Position numbers and translations under genes: made by a program. This document shows, piece after piece, positions 12,425-23,465 of a DNA stretch of 64,000 nt. Source of the stretch: Uloborus plumipes (taxonomy: Eukaryota > Arthropoda > Arachnida > Araneae > Uloboridae). The first letter of the stretch is position 1. Every line of letters starts with the position of its first letter. The DNA lies in NCBI GenBank assembly GCA_038373865.1, contig JAXGGA010001591.1:82895-146894 (forward strand), in the 5' to 3' direction. The notes under the pieces were generated by a model. The model saw nothing but the letters and a program-made list of their open reading frames with translations, searched no databases and was not told where the DNA came from.

Positions 12425-12469
12425 TGGATGCACAGACATCCGACAAAATGTCACATGTCTGTGCATCCA
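12425..12469. repeat. 15-bp perfect hairpin
   Basis: TGGATGCACAGACAT (12425-12439) and its exact complement ATGTCTGTGCATCCA (12455-12469) flank a 15-base loop. Outer GTGAG and CTCAC (12417-12421, 12474-12478) extend the pairing after an internal loop. It immediately precedes the dispersed repeat fragment at 12489. Confidence 0.9.
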
Positions 12470-12487
12470 CAATCTCACAATTTTTTT

Positions 12488-12600
12488 TCATTGAAAAAGG
12501 CGTTTTTTGTAAAGAAAAAGTAGGAGTCTGCAGTATCCCTGTGCATTTGTGCTTTTTTAACATTGTATTTATATTTTATATTTATGTACAAAGGTATTTA
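12488..12600 (+). repeat. Dispersed repeat, CATTGAAAAAGG family, copy 1
   Basis: CATTGAAAAAGGCGTTTTTTG, then GTCTGCAGTAT, GCATTTGTGC and ACATTGTATTTAT line up in the same order as copies at 23350-23465 (minus) and 46200-46310 (plus). In this copy the central stem is destroyed. The layout resembles the hammerhead-bearing segment of Penelope-like elements. Confidence 0.55.
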
Positions 12601-12869
12601 TATAATTCATTTAGTTTAAAACATTTTAATATTAACGCCTTCACGAGATTTTTAAATATCTCGTCTAAAAAACCACCAACACAAAACATTATTACTTTGT
12701 TGTAAAGAATTAAAAATGATCAGGTTCTGAATATCTTCTCAATTTCCTGTAGCAAAAGAAAAGAAAAAAAAATACTAATAAAATTCGATATTCTATACAT
12801 TGTAGACTCCAACTCTAATTTCGAAGCCGTAGCAAAAATGCAGATTAGGAGGCTGAAATGCAACGGCCA

Positions 12870-13045
12870 TTTCCTCTGTTCCATTAAATAAATATGACAA
12901 ATATTCTTGACATTTATTGACAGAGAAGGCAGCGCAAGAAAGAACTACAGCACAGAGAGATGAAATCGCAGCCAGGCACTGGTATTGAACCTATGGCGTC
13001 CTGTACTGTATTCAAGCAAGCAGGACCACTTGAACACGGAAGTCC
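12870..13045 (-). repeat. Possible tRNA-derived SINE, minus strand
   Basis: On the minus strand TGTTCAAGTGG (13026-13036) fits a pol III A box and GGTTCAATACC (12981-12991) fits a B box. They are 34 bases apart, close to tRNA spacing. The arms around them do not fold into a proper cloverleaf, so this is not a functional tRNA gene. Confidence 0.35.
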
Positions 13046-13085
13046 CAAATAAAGCAACTAAAAATAGTAATATAATTTAATACAT

Positions 13086-14027
13086 GGGCGATTCTCTGTA
13101 AACTGGTAATTGGCTGTCCGGACTGAATATTTTAAAAATAATAAAGTGTAATAAAGTAATTATCGCTCTTAATACAAGTAAATCATTAATACTTTGTGGC
13201 CCAATTGGAGTGATAACAGTTTAATTTTTTTTTCTAGAAATTATCTAAGCGCCAAAAACACAGTCCCCTGGCTGTCCCAATCCCATTGTCTAACTGTTAA
13301 AGATATTATTTCAGAAAGCCTATTAACGCTTCATAAATTTGGTAATTAATATCTAAAAACAGAATAATGCAGCTATATTTTTCTTATGAAATAAAGTATA
13401 ATTACGTATTTCTAAAACTTAAAATTTGCATGTAAATTCTGTCCAGAGTTTCTTCAAACAGTCCCCTGCAACAAATTCAAAGCAGTTCTACGAAAAATCT
13501 ATAACTTTTGCAAATTCCTTTTGGCATAAAGTTTAAAGCAATCAGTGTGAATTTGCCGAAATCGCCGAGAACAGTGTTGAAACGCTACTTTGCTTAGTGT
13601 GACAGCCACATTTGTGATGAAAGTATGCATCAAGGTCTTTGCGAAAACAGTCCTCTGGGAAGTGATTTTATTAATGTCAATTAATTTGATTATAAAACAT
13701 ATTAGTTATCATGTCCACGATTTGTGCCTAAATTTATAGGTAGTTTCGTAACTAATTATGTTCCAATAGTTTTGCATATATTACGCAACAAAGAGCAAAA
13801 ACACAGTCACCTGGCACAGTCCCCTGCCTAGTTATACTAGGCGGGACTTATCCCCGATCATGATTTATTAGAAAAACACAAACTTCAATCGGCCCTCTTT
13901 CAAACCAAAGTAATAGATTCATTTTCTGAACAATAGTATTATAATTATACGAACATTTCAAAAAAAAAAAAAAACGTGCCCGGACAGATTTCGTGTGAAA
14001 AATGACGAATTTACAGAGAATCCGCCC
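13086..14027. mobile_element. Non-autonomous DNA transposon B, sister of element A
   Basis: The left end GGGCGATTCTCTGTAAA and the right end (inward GGGCGGATTCTCTGTAAA) are inverted repeats. ACAT flanks both sides (13082-13085, 14028-14031). The length of 942 bp nearly equals element A, and both left ends share GGG..ATTC, AAA.TGGTA and TGTCC in order. The interior holds repeats of ACAGTCCCCTG or one-base variants near 13260, 13459, 13647, 13803 and 13816. No transposase is present. It lies just downstream of the MSP-like gene. Confidence 0.85.
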
Positions 14028-14208
14028 ACATATATACATAATAGTCGCTATAGTCACCTGCAGATGGGTAGTACAGAAGTTCCGTTTCGTATTATTTTGT
14101 ATGAGAGGAAAGATAACTTGTTAAATGTGCCGTTACAACTCTTAGAAACACTAAAATTGAAAATTTGAAGTAAAAACGAAAAATGATGAATGGCAGTGAT
14201 TTAAAAAA

Positions 14209-14230
14209 TACTGCCTGTGAGCAGGCAGTA
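14209..14230. repeat. Small perfect hairpin downstream of the gene
   Basis: TACTGCCT and AGGCAGTA pair across a six-base loop, flanked by A-rich and T-rich sequence. It lies about 100 bases past the stop codon of the MSP-like gene, so it may be in its 3' untranslated region. No canonical AATAAA was seen nearby. Confidence 0.7.
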
Positions 14231-14326
14231 AAAAATATTGCTTCTTTCCCTAAAATACATTTGTTGCATCTTATAAATCTCAACGAAGAAGTATGTCAGA
14301 TACAATGAAGCAAGGGAATGTATTTT

Positions 14327-14553
14327 TTAATATTTCATAAAATCGTACAAGGAAAATCGCTTTGAATCAGCATCAACCCCGGAACATCCGTGGGAAAGAT
14401 GGCCCACGTAGGGAAATGCTCTCAGTTGTGCACAGCGACGCAGCTTTACCGGACTGATGTCTTCTTTTGGAGCTTCATGTATCAGCAAGTAAACAATCGA
14501 AGAAACTCCGATGCTGGCGCTGACGACGAAAAGTAAGCTCCACCATAACGCTT
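14327..14553 (-). CDS. Coding exon 3 (membrane segment and tail)
   Basis: This exon begins after acceptor TTTTTTTTCTTGCAG. It opens with ALWWSLLFVVSASIGVSSIV, a membrane-spanning stretch, and ends in a TAA at 14327-14329. It contains no ATG near its start, so it is only visible as a spliced exon. Confidence 0.6.
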
Positions 14554-17200
14554 CTGCAAGAAAAAAAACACTTGTTTTTTTTCTTGCCCTCTAGCTCGCG
14601 AACTACTGGGCGAAACATTGCCAAACTTCGTGACCATGCATATTAGACCATGGGATTTTGATTTCTGGAATAAAAAAAAAAAAAAAAAAAATAGTTTGAA
14701 AAATTACCACCAGGGGGAAATTTGGCGCTGTTAAAGTGTATTATTATGATTATCGAAGAATTAATTGCTACTGACAAAATATGCATCCATTTTATTTGCA
14801 AAAATGACTTTTTTTGGCACAAATGTGGTTCGATATGATCGCCATTGTAAAGTTGTAAGAACTGCATACGAGGCAGAACATTTTCTACGGCAGCTCGTAA
14901 CATATCAGATTTCTCTAATTTTTAAAATTATCATATCTTTTAAACTTGCGATATCAGAAATGTTTCTTTGATAGCATCAAAGCATTGTTCTCTAATAGCA
15001 TTTGCAACTTCGTCAACTTGTAGCTGATTAACCGTCTGGCTCCCCTAGCCTGGTTGCTGGGCTAGAAATCCAGTCATTTTAAACCGCTTAATCATGCTTC
15101 TTAAATTTGTTATGGTCAGTGGGCCTTTTCTCAACTGCTTCACTCGCCGAAATTCTCGAAGAGTAACATTGGCATTTTCATCACGCTAACAGTAGAGCTT
15201 CACTAACAACGCGCGTCCGGCATAGTTAAAGCCATCAAGAGGCAACTGCGCTCAGAATGATGAGAATGCTCCCAGTCAGTCATTTTATACAGATGATCGC
15301 TAAACGCAAAGCGTTTATGCAAATTATTGCATTCTATTTGGTTGGTGGACAGCTATTTTGTTCGTGGTGATTTTTGTTTAATAGAAAATTCTACGGCGAT
15401 CATATTAAACCTCATTTGCAAAGAACAATCATTTTTGCTTGGCAAAATTGATTAAAACAGCATCTTTTCAAGTTTAATTCGCGATATTCAGTGTAATACA
15501 CTTAACCAGCGCCAAATTTCCCCCTGGTGGTGATTTTTCAAACTAATTTTTTTTATTCCAGAAATCAAAATCCCATGGTCTAATATGCATGCTCGCGAAG
15601 TTTGGCAATGTTTCGCCCAGTAGTTCGCGAGCTAGAGGGCTCCAAACACCTCCTGTTAATTTATAACCACCCTGTATATTATTTCTCAGCGTTTTCTATT
15701 TTTGGTACACCATAGTTTAGCAATACTTCATCAAGCTTCAAAAATGAAACATCATTTAAGAAAAATTTCACCGCTGTCAGCGAAAAAAAATCAAGCCTCA
15801 CTATTTTGCTGTTATTCAAAAAACTACTTAAAAAACGGGTTTATGTGTTCCATTTGTGAAATGAGAATGCTTCACACATGTTTACTAGTTTTCAATATTT
15901 ATAGAGACTGCAGGACTTCTATGGAGAGGGCAAGGGAGCTTTTGAAAATAGTACATGGTTGTTAAATGACTGCTCGTAGACGAGAATTCAATATCGTTTA
16001 AATGAACAACCGAAAATTATCTTTTGAAGCTGCCCCAGGTAGCACAAATAACCTTTAAACGTTTTATAAACGTTTTTAAGCGGTTGTTACAGCGTTAATA
16101 ACCATTTTACAACCTTTAAAAAACGAAGTGTGCTACTTGGGGCAGGATCATGAGTGACACGTTCACCAACCAAATCTCACCCTTTTTACTTTCTTATTTA
16201 CATCTAATGTATAGAAGATCATCACATCATACTTACTTTTCCAGTTCTTCTTCTTGTTCTTTTTCTCGAGCTGGTTGAAATCACACAAGTCAATCTTTTT
16301 ATAGTGGACGAGGCCCGCGGGCAGCGCTACCCAGCGGCCATCTGGAGAACCCATGGCCGCAGCGGGGGAGGTGAGCAGCAGGAGCGTTGCCCCACTCTGG
16401 AGAGGGCAGGTTACTTTCACATGGACAGTGGAGAACCCTGGAAAGAGTAGATTCTGTCCAACTTGCAAGTATAGGAAAATTATCATCTTGAAGAATAGAT
16501 AGTTAAAAAAACTTAAATAACTTGACAAAGTAAAAAGGCAGAAATTTTCGTTCTAGTTCGATGGTACTGTTATTGATTCTTATCTGTTTAACTACAGCAT
16601 AGAGTGAACTAAAAAACTTCGCTTTAATGGCTTTCAGCGAATGGGCCATGACTTTAAAATTGGTTTCTCTACGATTAAAATCACATGGTTTTTCCAAGAG
16701 TGGCTAGAGAAAAAAAGGTCATAAAGTCATTTAAATCTTTAGCGTAAACTTTCATAGCACAAAGTTTTTCTAATATACCTTGTTCAAAAATGATAAGTAG
16801 CTTAATGTTCTATTCTCTGTGAATGGCATACACTTACAACTACTATTTAGTGCGCGGCAGTTTTCTCATGTCGTTTAGAACCTTTATCTCAAGATAAGTG
16901 TGATTATTGAATTGAAATAGCTCTGAGCTTAAAACGACTCTTAATTTCTTACCGTCTATCCTTCCAGTGTCTTTGTCACAGGTCAAAACATGGGGATCTG
17001 ATAAAAACGACTCTTAATTTCTTACCGTCTATCCTTCCAGTGTCTTTGTTACAGGTCAAAACATGGGGATCTGATAAAAGACACTTGTAACTGATAGCCG
17101 TGGGCGTTCTGTTGCTGAGTCTGACGATTCGGCTGCCCTTAGTGCTCGAACTACAGTGGACATCAGTCTTGAGTGGGAATTTCTTACTATTAAGAGGCAT
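14327..17200 (-). CDS. Three-exon gene, probable MSP-like domain membrane protein
   Basis: Joining 17200-17026, 16437-16237 and 14553-14327 on the minus strand gives one 200-codon frame. Both donors fit the consensus (GTAAGA, GTAAGT), both acceptors are pyrimidine tract plus CAG, and both introns are phase 1, so the frame continues exactly. The ATG at 17200 has a G at -3 and two in-frame TAA codons just upstream. Residues about 6-110 resemble an MSP (VAP/MOSPD) domain: RIVRLSNRTPTAISYKC, then GRIDGGFSTVHVKVTC matches the family's L.L.N.T....F.., G.I..G....V.V pattern. MSP domains act on the cytosolic face of membranes. A Lys-rich stretch (KKNKKKNWKK) precedes one hydrophobic segment (about 127-149), followed by a 51-residue tail without known motif. 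The gene looks intact. The domain call is by eye; the exon structure is firmer than the function. Upstream untranslated exons were not located. Confidence 0.6.
14556..14587. repeat. Perfect palindrome at a splice acceptor
   Basis: GCAAGAAAAAAAACA and its exact complement TGTTTTTTTTCTTGC are separated by two bases. The left arm is the acceptor tract of exon 3; the right arm abuts the truncated left end of the mariner relic. Confidence 0.9.
14586..15674 (-). mobile_element. DUF4817-type mariner relic with long TIRs
   Basis: Inverted repeats of about 155 bp (14586-14745 and 15490-15640) share GCCCTCTAGCTCGCGAACTA and CCACCAGGGGGAAATTTGGC. The right side continues to a mariner-style tip (inward CAGGGTGGTTATAAATTAAC) at 15674, followed by TA. 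The left tip (about 35 bases) is missing. The element lies in intron 2 of the MSP-like gene. Confidence 0.8.
14780..15260 (-). pseudogene. Internally deleted DUF4817/mariner transposase
   Basis: On the minus strand the N-terminal part reads DENANVTLREFRRVKQLR, then MIKRFKMTGFLAQQPG, matching the helix-turn-helix start (DUF4817-like) of an arthropod mariner group. After stops, MLRAAVENVLPRMQFLQL and NGDHIEPHL match the usual last residues. The catalytic middle with the Asp triad is absent, so the copy was internally deleted and then decayed. Confidence 0.7.
16030..16145. mobile_element. 116-bp MITE
   Basis: Ends CTGCCCCAGGTAGCACA and TGTGCTACTTGGGGCAG are inverted repeats with one mismatch, enclosing about 80 bases of AACCTTTAAACGTTT-like sequence. 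No target duplication is clear. Confidence 0.75.
16237..16437 (-). CDS. Coding exon 2 of the MSP-like gene
   Basis: This exon spans 201 bases, from acceptor CTCTTTCCAG to donor GTAAGTATG. It is strikingly GC-rich for the window and encodes the second half of the MSP-like domain (GFSTVHVKVTC, LLLLTSPAAAMGSPDGRW) and the basic linker before the membrane segment. Confidence 0.65.
16951..17096 (-). repeat. 73-bp tandem duplication spanning a splice donor
   Basis: Two adjacent copies differ at very few positions (for example TTGTCACAGG against TTGTTACAGG). Each contains the end of exon 1, the donor and the start of the intron. The near identity indicates a recent duplication. Confidence 0.9.
17026..17200 (-). 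CDS. Coding exon 1 of the MSP-like gene
   Basis: This exon has 58 codons plus one base and ends at GAC-G before donor GTAAGAAAT. The donor end of the exon belongs to a 73-bp tandem duplication, so a second identical donor lies 73 bases downstream in intron 1. Using that donor would shift the frame. Confidence 0.6.
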
Positions 17201-17554
17201 TTCTCTTTATTAAAAGGGATATTTTGCCCTTTTCTGTAAGCAATCCTTATTGGATAGTTGATTTATTGCTGGAGATAAATTATTACTTAACGGAAATTTA
17301 GGGGGCTTCATAAGTTTTAAATTGAATTTCGTCAGCTGATTGTTGACAGATTGTTGGCAGAGAAGCAATAAATACCTTCTGCATTTTCGAAGACTCTTAT
17401 TGTTGCGTTGCATTTCTGAAAGATTTCGTTGTTTGCAGAAGTTTTGTCATTGTTGTAGTTTCATTCAACTTCGGCATTCGTCATTATATATTTTCTTCTT
17501 TTTTTCATCAGTATATTTTTTTTTCATAAGTATGTCTTTTGCTTCAAACTAGTA

Positions 17555-17728
17555 CATTCGAACCTGCATAGCTGATTAGTCATTTTTTACGGAAAAATAT
17601 TCTAATAAGCGGGACATTCCATTTCTCCGGGACAAAAACAATGCTTTGCAGTGGTTTGTTACATTAAAAATGTATTGTATTACGCGGGATATTTATTTAA
17701 CCGATATTCTAATAAGCGAGCTCGACTG
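17555..17728. mobile_element. Pogo-like MITE
   Basis: The right tip, read inward, is CAGTCGAGCTCGCTTATTAG. The left tip, CATTCGAACCTGCATAGCTG, is a degraded counterpart. TA flanks both ends (17553-17554, 17729-17730), and the internal CTAATAAGCG repeats are typical of pogo/Tigger-type MITEs. Confidence 0.6.
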
Positions 17729-17999
17729 TATACCTAAAATTTCCGAAGTCAATCGAAAGGGTTTTTAAGTCTTAACGAAAAATATACGTCAGAACATAGT
17801 AAGAGCTGAAATTTTAAACTTAAAACCACACCTAAAAATGTCAAAAGTCACGCATAACAGTCATTTAACGCTATACAATATATTTCAATTAAGCTAAGAG
17901 CTATGAAATTTACTGACAAGGACAAGAAAGGAGGCAGTGTTTTCATTTATATTTGCTAAATTAATGTCCTTTTAAAGCTGCCCCATTAGGTGCGTTTAC

Positions 18000-20900
18000 T
18001 TATTTAGCGTTTTTTGTGCATCGTTCTCCAGTGGATTTGTATGTAACTTGAGGGAAAAAAAGAATTAAAAAAGAAGCTAATAATTTTTTTTCACTCACAC
18101 ATATATTGTTTCAGACTTAAAATTAGTAAGATTTGAGAGAATTGACTACTTAAAACCAGGATACAGGCAAACATTTTTTTTTGTTGTGCAATGGAATTTT
18201 TGAACGAAATAACACGTGTAGAAACGGATAAAAAAAAATACAAAACGTTTGAAACACATTTATCAATACCTTTTCATTTCCCAATGCATTTAAAGTAATA
18301 ATGAATGTAATATAAAATATAATTTTGATCAAGTTTTTATTTTGCAGGAATGACTCAATAAGTTTGCCAAACCTCTTAGAGAATATATATATATATATCT
18401 TTAAAGTTGAAAATGATTTAGAAATCATATAAAATATTAGAGTCTGAATGACTAACAAAGCTTTGAAAAAAATGTTGAATTAAGAAAAATGAAAGTTCCT
18501 AATTTTTAAAGAGATTTATCAGTTTTAAGGCCTTTTAAACTAAAACTTTTCTAATACAAGCGCTAAACGTGAACGAATTTTTCTACATTTTTACTTTCAT
18601 ACCTTGCGGAGTAAAATGTACCAAAGAGAAATATTGCTTTTAGTTCCACAGATGGAGTTCTTTCTGGAGGTTCTTATAGATGGCGATAAAAATCTCGTCT
18701 TTAGGATTGAACACCTGGTTACACACTCTCTCTTCTTAACATTTGAAATGGTCCTTTTCTGTCAAGAGGCATTGAATAATAGCAACTTCGTTTTTTATGG
18801 ATGAGAAGCTCCAAATTTACTGTTGGTATTTTTTGCTTTCTAAAATTTGTCCATTGGGAATCTTTTTTTTAACGTACAGTATGAGTACTGTTCCCCTGAA
18901 TAACAACGAGAATAGATGAGAAAAAATTCAGGTATTGATAAGTTTCTTCTTTTTCTTAAGTATTAAATCTTATAGCAGAAAAAACTAAAATTAAAGTTTA
19001 AAAAATGATTTGAAAACATTTATCTAAAAATATTTATTCATCATTAGAATGATTTGTTGTTCCGAAAAATGTTTTAAACATTCTTTATAATCCATATCAA
19101 TAAAGTTAAAACAAGCTCTAAATAGATCTATCGCAGATGCTTAGAGCAATGAAGTTGCTTTAAGATTGCTAATGAAAAATAAAATGAAGTAAAGCAGAAA
19201 TTCCTTGAACTAAGATGGTACTTTTCAAAAATGGAAATAAAGGATTGAACTTTAACTTCTTAAAGTACTTCCACTAAATATATCTTTTTTGCAAGCAAAA
19301 AAAAAAAAAAAAAAAAAACTATCTTTTGTGCCAAAAACCGAACATTTTTCTTGTTTTATTGCAAAGTACTTGTCATTTAAAATTATATTTTTAATGCGTA
19401 AGAATGTGGTGTTGACTATAAACTAATTAACAAGAATGTGAACTCTTGTGAGACATCTGAAATACTAATTAATGTTAGTTCGTATCTATTAGTTTGAGAG
19501 TTATGAAAGATCTATTATATCCCTAAATCAGTATATCAAATGTTTTTATCCGTTTAAAAACCTATCTAAGAATTCTGAAAAAAAGTGAAAGATGCGGGTG
19601 AGTTTTCTGCACCATGTCTTTTCAAACAAAAAGTGAACATTCGAAATTGGATAATTCTTTTAGATGAATTATAAGGGAAAATTGAACTGAAGAATTTTCT
19701 ACTTTGATTCTTTTGTTTCCCCATTTTGCTTTCCTTGACTGATTATTTTACTTCAGATTTTTTCATAACGATTCTCTGCAGGCTCAAGACATAAAGTCCT
19801 GACCATATAAACTAACAGCAACAAAATCTCAAATTAAACGCTCCATTTTTGTTACAAAATGCACTAAATTTTCAACAGTTCGCCAACTAAGGTGAAGGCC
19901 TACTGTGTGGGATCGATCATCTTCAAAGATCACACAAAACGTAAATAGGTTATTCGTCCAGAAATTCGTGCTAATAAAGTTTAAATGGAAATGAGATACT
20001 AAACGAACCCTCTATAATACATCTTTATCTTAAACGTATCTAGAATAATATTTAAAAATTTAATATTTAAAAAGTATTTTGCTTGTGGTAATTTTGTGCG
20101 TAAATACTTAGTATATTATAATATTTATCCGTTTAAAATAAATGTATTTCCGTTTCAACAATTTGTTTATGTCACTGCCATAAAATCAAAAAATCTTCGA
20201 AGTATTGGATATGCGTTATATAGGCTCAAAAGCCTTCAGTCTGCAGAAATATCTTTCCAGGAGCTATACAGATCCACATTAGTAAAATTGGACTTTTAAA
20301 TGGCAAACCTTTTGCTTGAAATCGAGCAGGAAGTTGAGAAATTTATAAAATGTAGTTTTAACGATTTTCTATTTTCACTCACTTTTTTAAATGGATTTCA
20401 TACACATTCACAATGTACCTTCTGTGGTGAATCATGTTAAATAATGATGTAGTACTATGAGGTGGAACTGAAAAATATTTTAAAGTTACTTGAATATACT
20501 ACTACGAAACGAGGGACTTTTAATGATATATTGATTGAATAAAGTGTTAAGTTAGAACATTGTTAGTTAGTGTTAAGTTAGAATCATAAAGTGAAAAAAA
20601 TTTTCCAACAATATTTCGTCGGAAAAACAATGATATTTTGATTTAGGGAAAGTAGATGTCAAAGATCACTGAGCACTTAAACCTACTGAAGAATTAGTTT
20701 AGGAATCGTTGGAAGATGTAACTAAACGCAATCTACAGATTTGTTTTTACTTGTCTCAAACGTTCGTATAATATTTGTCCGTATATACATTTCAAAGATT
20801 TTAACCTGATAATCTGTATGTTTTTGCTTGATCGAGACAATAGATTTAATGCTGTAAACTAAATCTTCGCCATATGATTTTTATATATACAAGATCCAAA

Positions 20901-22700
20901 GAAAATCTTTTGCTCTATAGCGATCTTTGAAGTTTAAAAGACGACAATAATGAAAAATCAATGAAATTTTCTCCTGTTTTATTCATGTGACTTTTTAGTC
21001 AAATTTTGTTCCTACAAAAGAGTAATATCTCAAATTTTATTAAAAATGAGAGCTTAAGGTTATTTTAACTTGAAGCTGGCAAAAGACCAAAGTTATTGTA
21101 GAAAAGAACACTAGTTGGAAAACGAGTAATTGATGATAAATTTGTGCCTTCCAATGTCTAATACTTTAACACATCTGTTCTTGATAATTATTTTTGTCTT
21201 TTGTTTGAAAAAAAGGACCTGTTTAATTTAACAACGCAAGTGAACTCATTATTAACCCATCAGAACGTCTGCCAAACGCACATGGGGTTCATAATTAACG
21301 ACGTCTAAGCATAATAAGGGTTTCAGTTTGTATTTTCGATATTGGCTCAGCTTTTCTTCAGAATGTAACCTTTCATCTAATGGAAAATTTTGAAAACATC
21401 TGATTTTAAGCATTTCACTCTCATTTATAATCTTAATGCATTTCTTAATGAAAGATTATTTTTAAGAAGTTTCCAGTGCAGTGCTGAACATTTCGTTTTT
21501 TCTTTACTTTTTTTGGGACTCATTAAATGAACTATAAAAGCATAGGGCAGATTGGGGGAAGACGTCGCAGTTTTTAACTTTATTTTATCTGTAATAGCAG
21601 ATTAGTTTTATTTTTAACAAACCAATTTATCAACAAACTGTGGATTTTTGTAATTTGTAAAAAAAAAAGTTTTGCTATGAAAAAAAAAAAAAAAAAATCC
21701 AAAAATTAATAACTTCAAAACGCTTGCATTTCGACATCTTACCTCAATTTTGGCGTAAGATGACTCATAGCCTTGCTGTAAGGTGCCGTATAGAAAGATG
21801 TTAAAATTTTAAGGACGTTACACTTGACCCTAGAGGAGATTTACCCAAACTATATAATGGTGTTAAATTCGACTTATTAAACTGTTTATAAGTACTTACG
21901 TTGATGTAATTTTTTTTCATAAACAAATTGCTTGAATATTATTTTTTGCGAGTGACTTTTTGCTGCTAAACTTTTGCTTGAAGTCAATTATTTTGTTAAA
22001 TAAATTATTTTTGTGATTTTGTCCCCTTCTTTTGTTTACTGAGTTATTTTTAGTTTAATCCTTATGGGTTAAAATAGTGAAACTTTTTTATGCGTTGATC
22101 ATAACTTTTTCTCTTCATGGAGAAAAAAAAATACATTTCCTTTAGATTAAAGTTTTTATATAAAAATTTTAGGTGTATGGTTGTTAGTTTCTTAGGGAAT
22201 ATTATTCGAACTCCATTGTACATAATGTTTTAGTTTTATAGTATCCAAAGAAGTGAATTTTCTTGTTAATATCTAACACAGGAGTTAAGGAGGAGAGATC
22301 AGACTTTTAATTATTTAGGGATCAAATTGAAACGTTAGAAATAGAAGTATTAAAAACTACCGTCTTGTGAAAATAATTAGTTTTACATCTAAAAAGCTGA
22401 CGAATCAAATCTTTAGGCTGTGACGAAAAAAGCATTAAAGGGGATAATAAAAAGTTAATATCTACATTTAACGTGGTAATAAGAAAAAAGGAAGAAAAAA
22501 CATCTTGGTAAAAAGACGGAATTGACTAAGGATCTTGTCTAAGTATTATTATTCTCCAGTGACTTCTCATTCCAAGCCGCATCTGAACTTAACCAACTTC
22601 CCCAAGGAATTGGTGTCGATGATTCAACTGGACTTACTCTGGGGTTTTATGTGTAATACTGAGCTCAGGATCATAAAAGTATTAGTCATTTAGCAGCAAC
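18000..22700. other. AT-rich intergenic DNA
   Basis: No supported gene. Small items only: TA run near 18387, poly-A near 19300 and 21680, and a short GTTAGTGTTAAGTTAGAA duplication near 20545-20583. Confidence 0.45.
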
Positions 22701-22704
22701 GGAG

Positions 22705-22705
<1 letters not shown>

Positions 22706-22779
<74 letters not shown>
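22706..22779. repeat. (ATT)n microsatellite
   Basis: About 24 uninterrupted ATT units followed by T-rich sequence. Confidence 0.95.
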
Positions 22780-23349
22780 TATTTTTTTTTTTTGCAGTAC
22801 GTAAGGAAACGTAAATGCTTACGATTCTTCATTTGATTTCTATACTTTTGTATGTTTAAGTTAATATTGAATTGAAAAGGGAGTGCAATGAAGAATACTA
22901 TGAAAACGTAATGTCAATAATTTAAAAATATTTAATGTTTTTATTTTTAAGTATGCAAAAGTTGGAGTTTTTTTTTAATGCTAGTGGGACTCCTTTTACA
23001 ATTTCGTACGCATGTTCTTTGTATAAGCTAACAAGAAGTTCTGTCAAGAACTAAACGAGCCTACTTTCCCGTACATCGACATCGGCATTCTAGCATCTGA
23101 TCATTATTTTCTTGATAATCTGAGACTGAAAATTATGTCAAACATACCTTTTTAGCACTTAAAGCTGATTTCTAAACGCAAAATATACCCCTCTCATCAG
23201 ATGAAATAGACACGTAAAAAGTAAATAAACGAATAAATAAAATTTTGTCGCACCTTTTAAAGAATGTAACTGTTATAGTTCTTCCGTAGAAAAAAATCCT
23301 CAATAGTTTTCAAATAAATAAATAAATAAATAAAATAAAAAAAAAGTAC

Positions 23350-23465
23350 AAAGCATCAAAACATATAAAGTTTAAATTCAACGTTAAAAATGCACAAATA
23401 TGCAGATATACTGCAGACACGTGTTTTGGGGCTACAAGGAGCCCCTTTTTCAATGCAAGAAGTGT
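23350..23465 (-). repeat. Dispersed repeat, CATTGAAAAAGG family, copy 2
   Basis: On the minus strand: CATTGAAAAAGGGGCTCC, TTGTAGCCCC, AAAACACGTGTCTGCAGTAT, ATTTGTGCATTTTTAACGTT. The stem GGGGCT/AGCCCC (23440-23445 with 23428-23433) replaces GGCGTT/AACGCT of copy 3, so base pairing is kept while the sequence changes. Confidence 0.65.

Noticed and set aside
15702..15965. 87-codon frame with CxxC-like pairs
   Set aside because: The spacing fits no zinc finger I know, and there is no supporting context.
16163..16528. 121-codon minus-strand frame taken as a complete gene
   Set aside because: Its central part is exon 2 of the spliced gene; the ends read into introns past clear splice sites.
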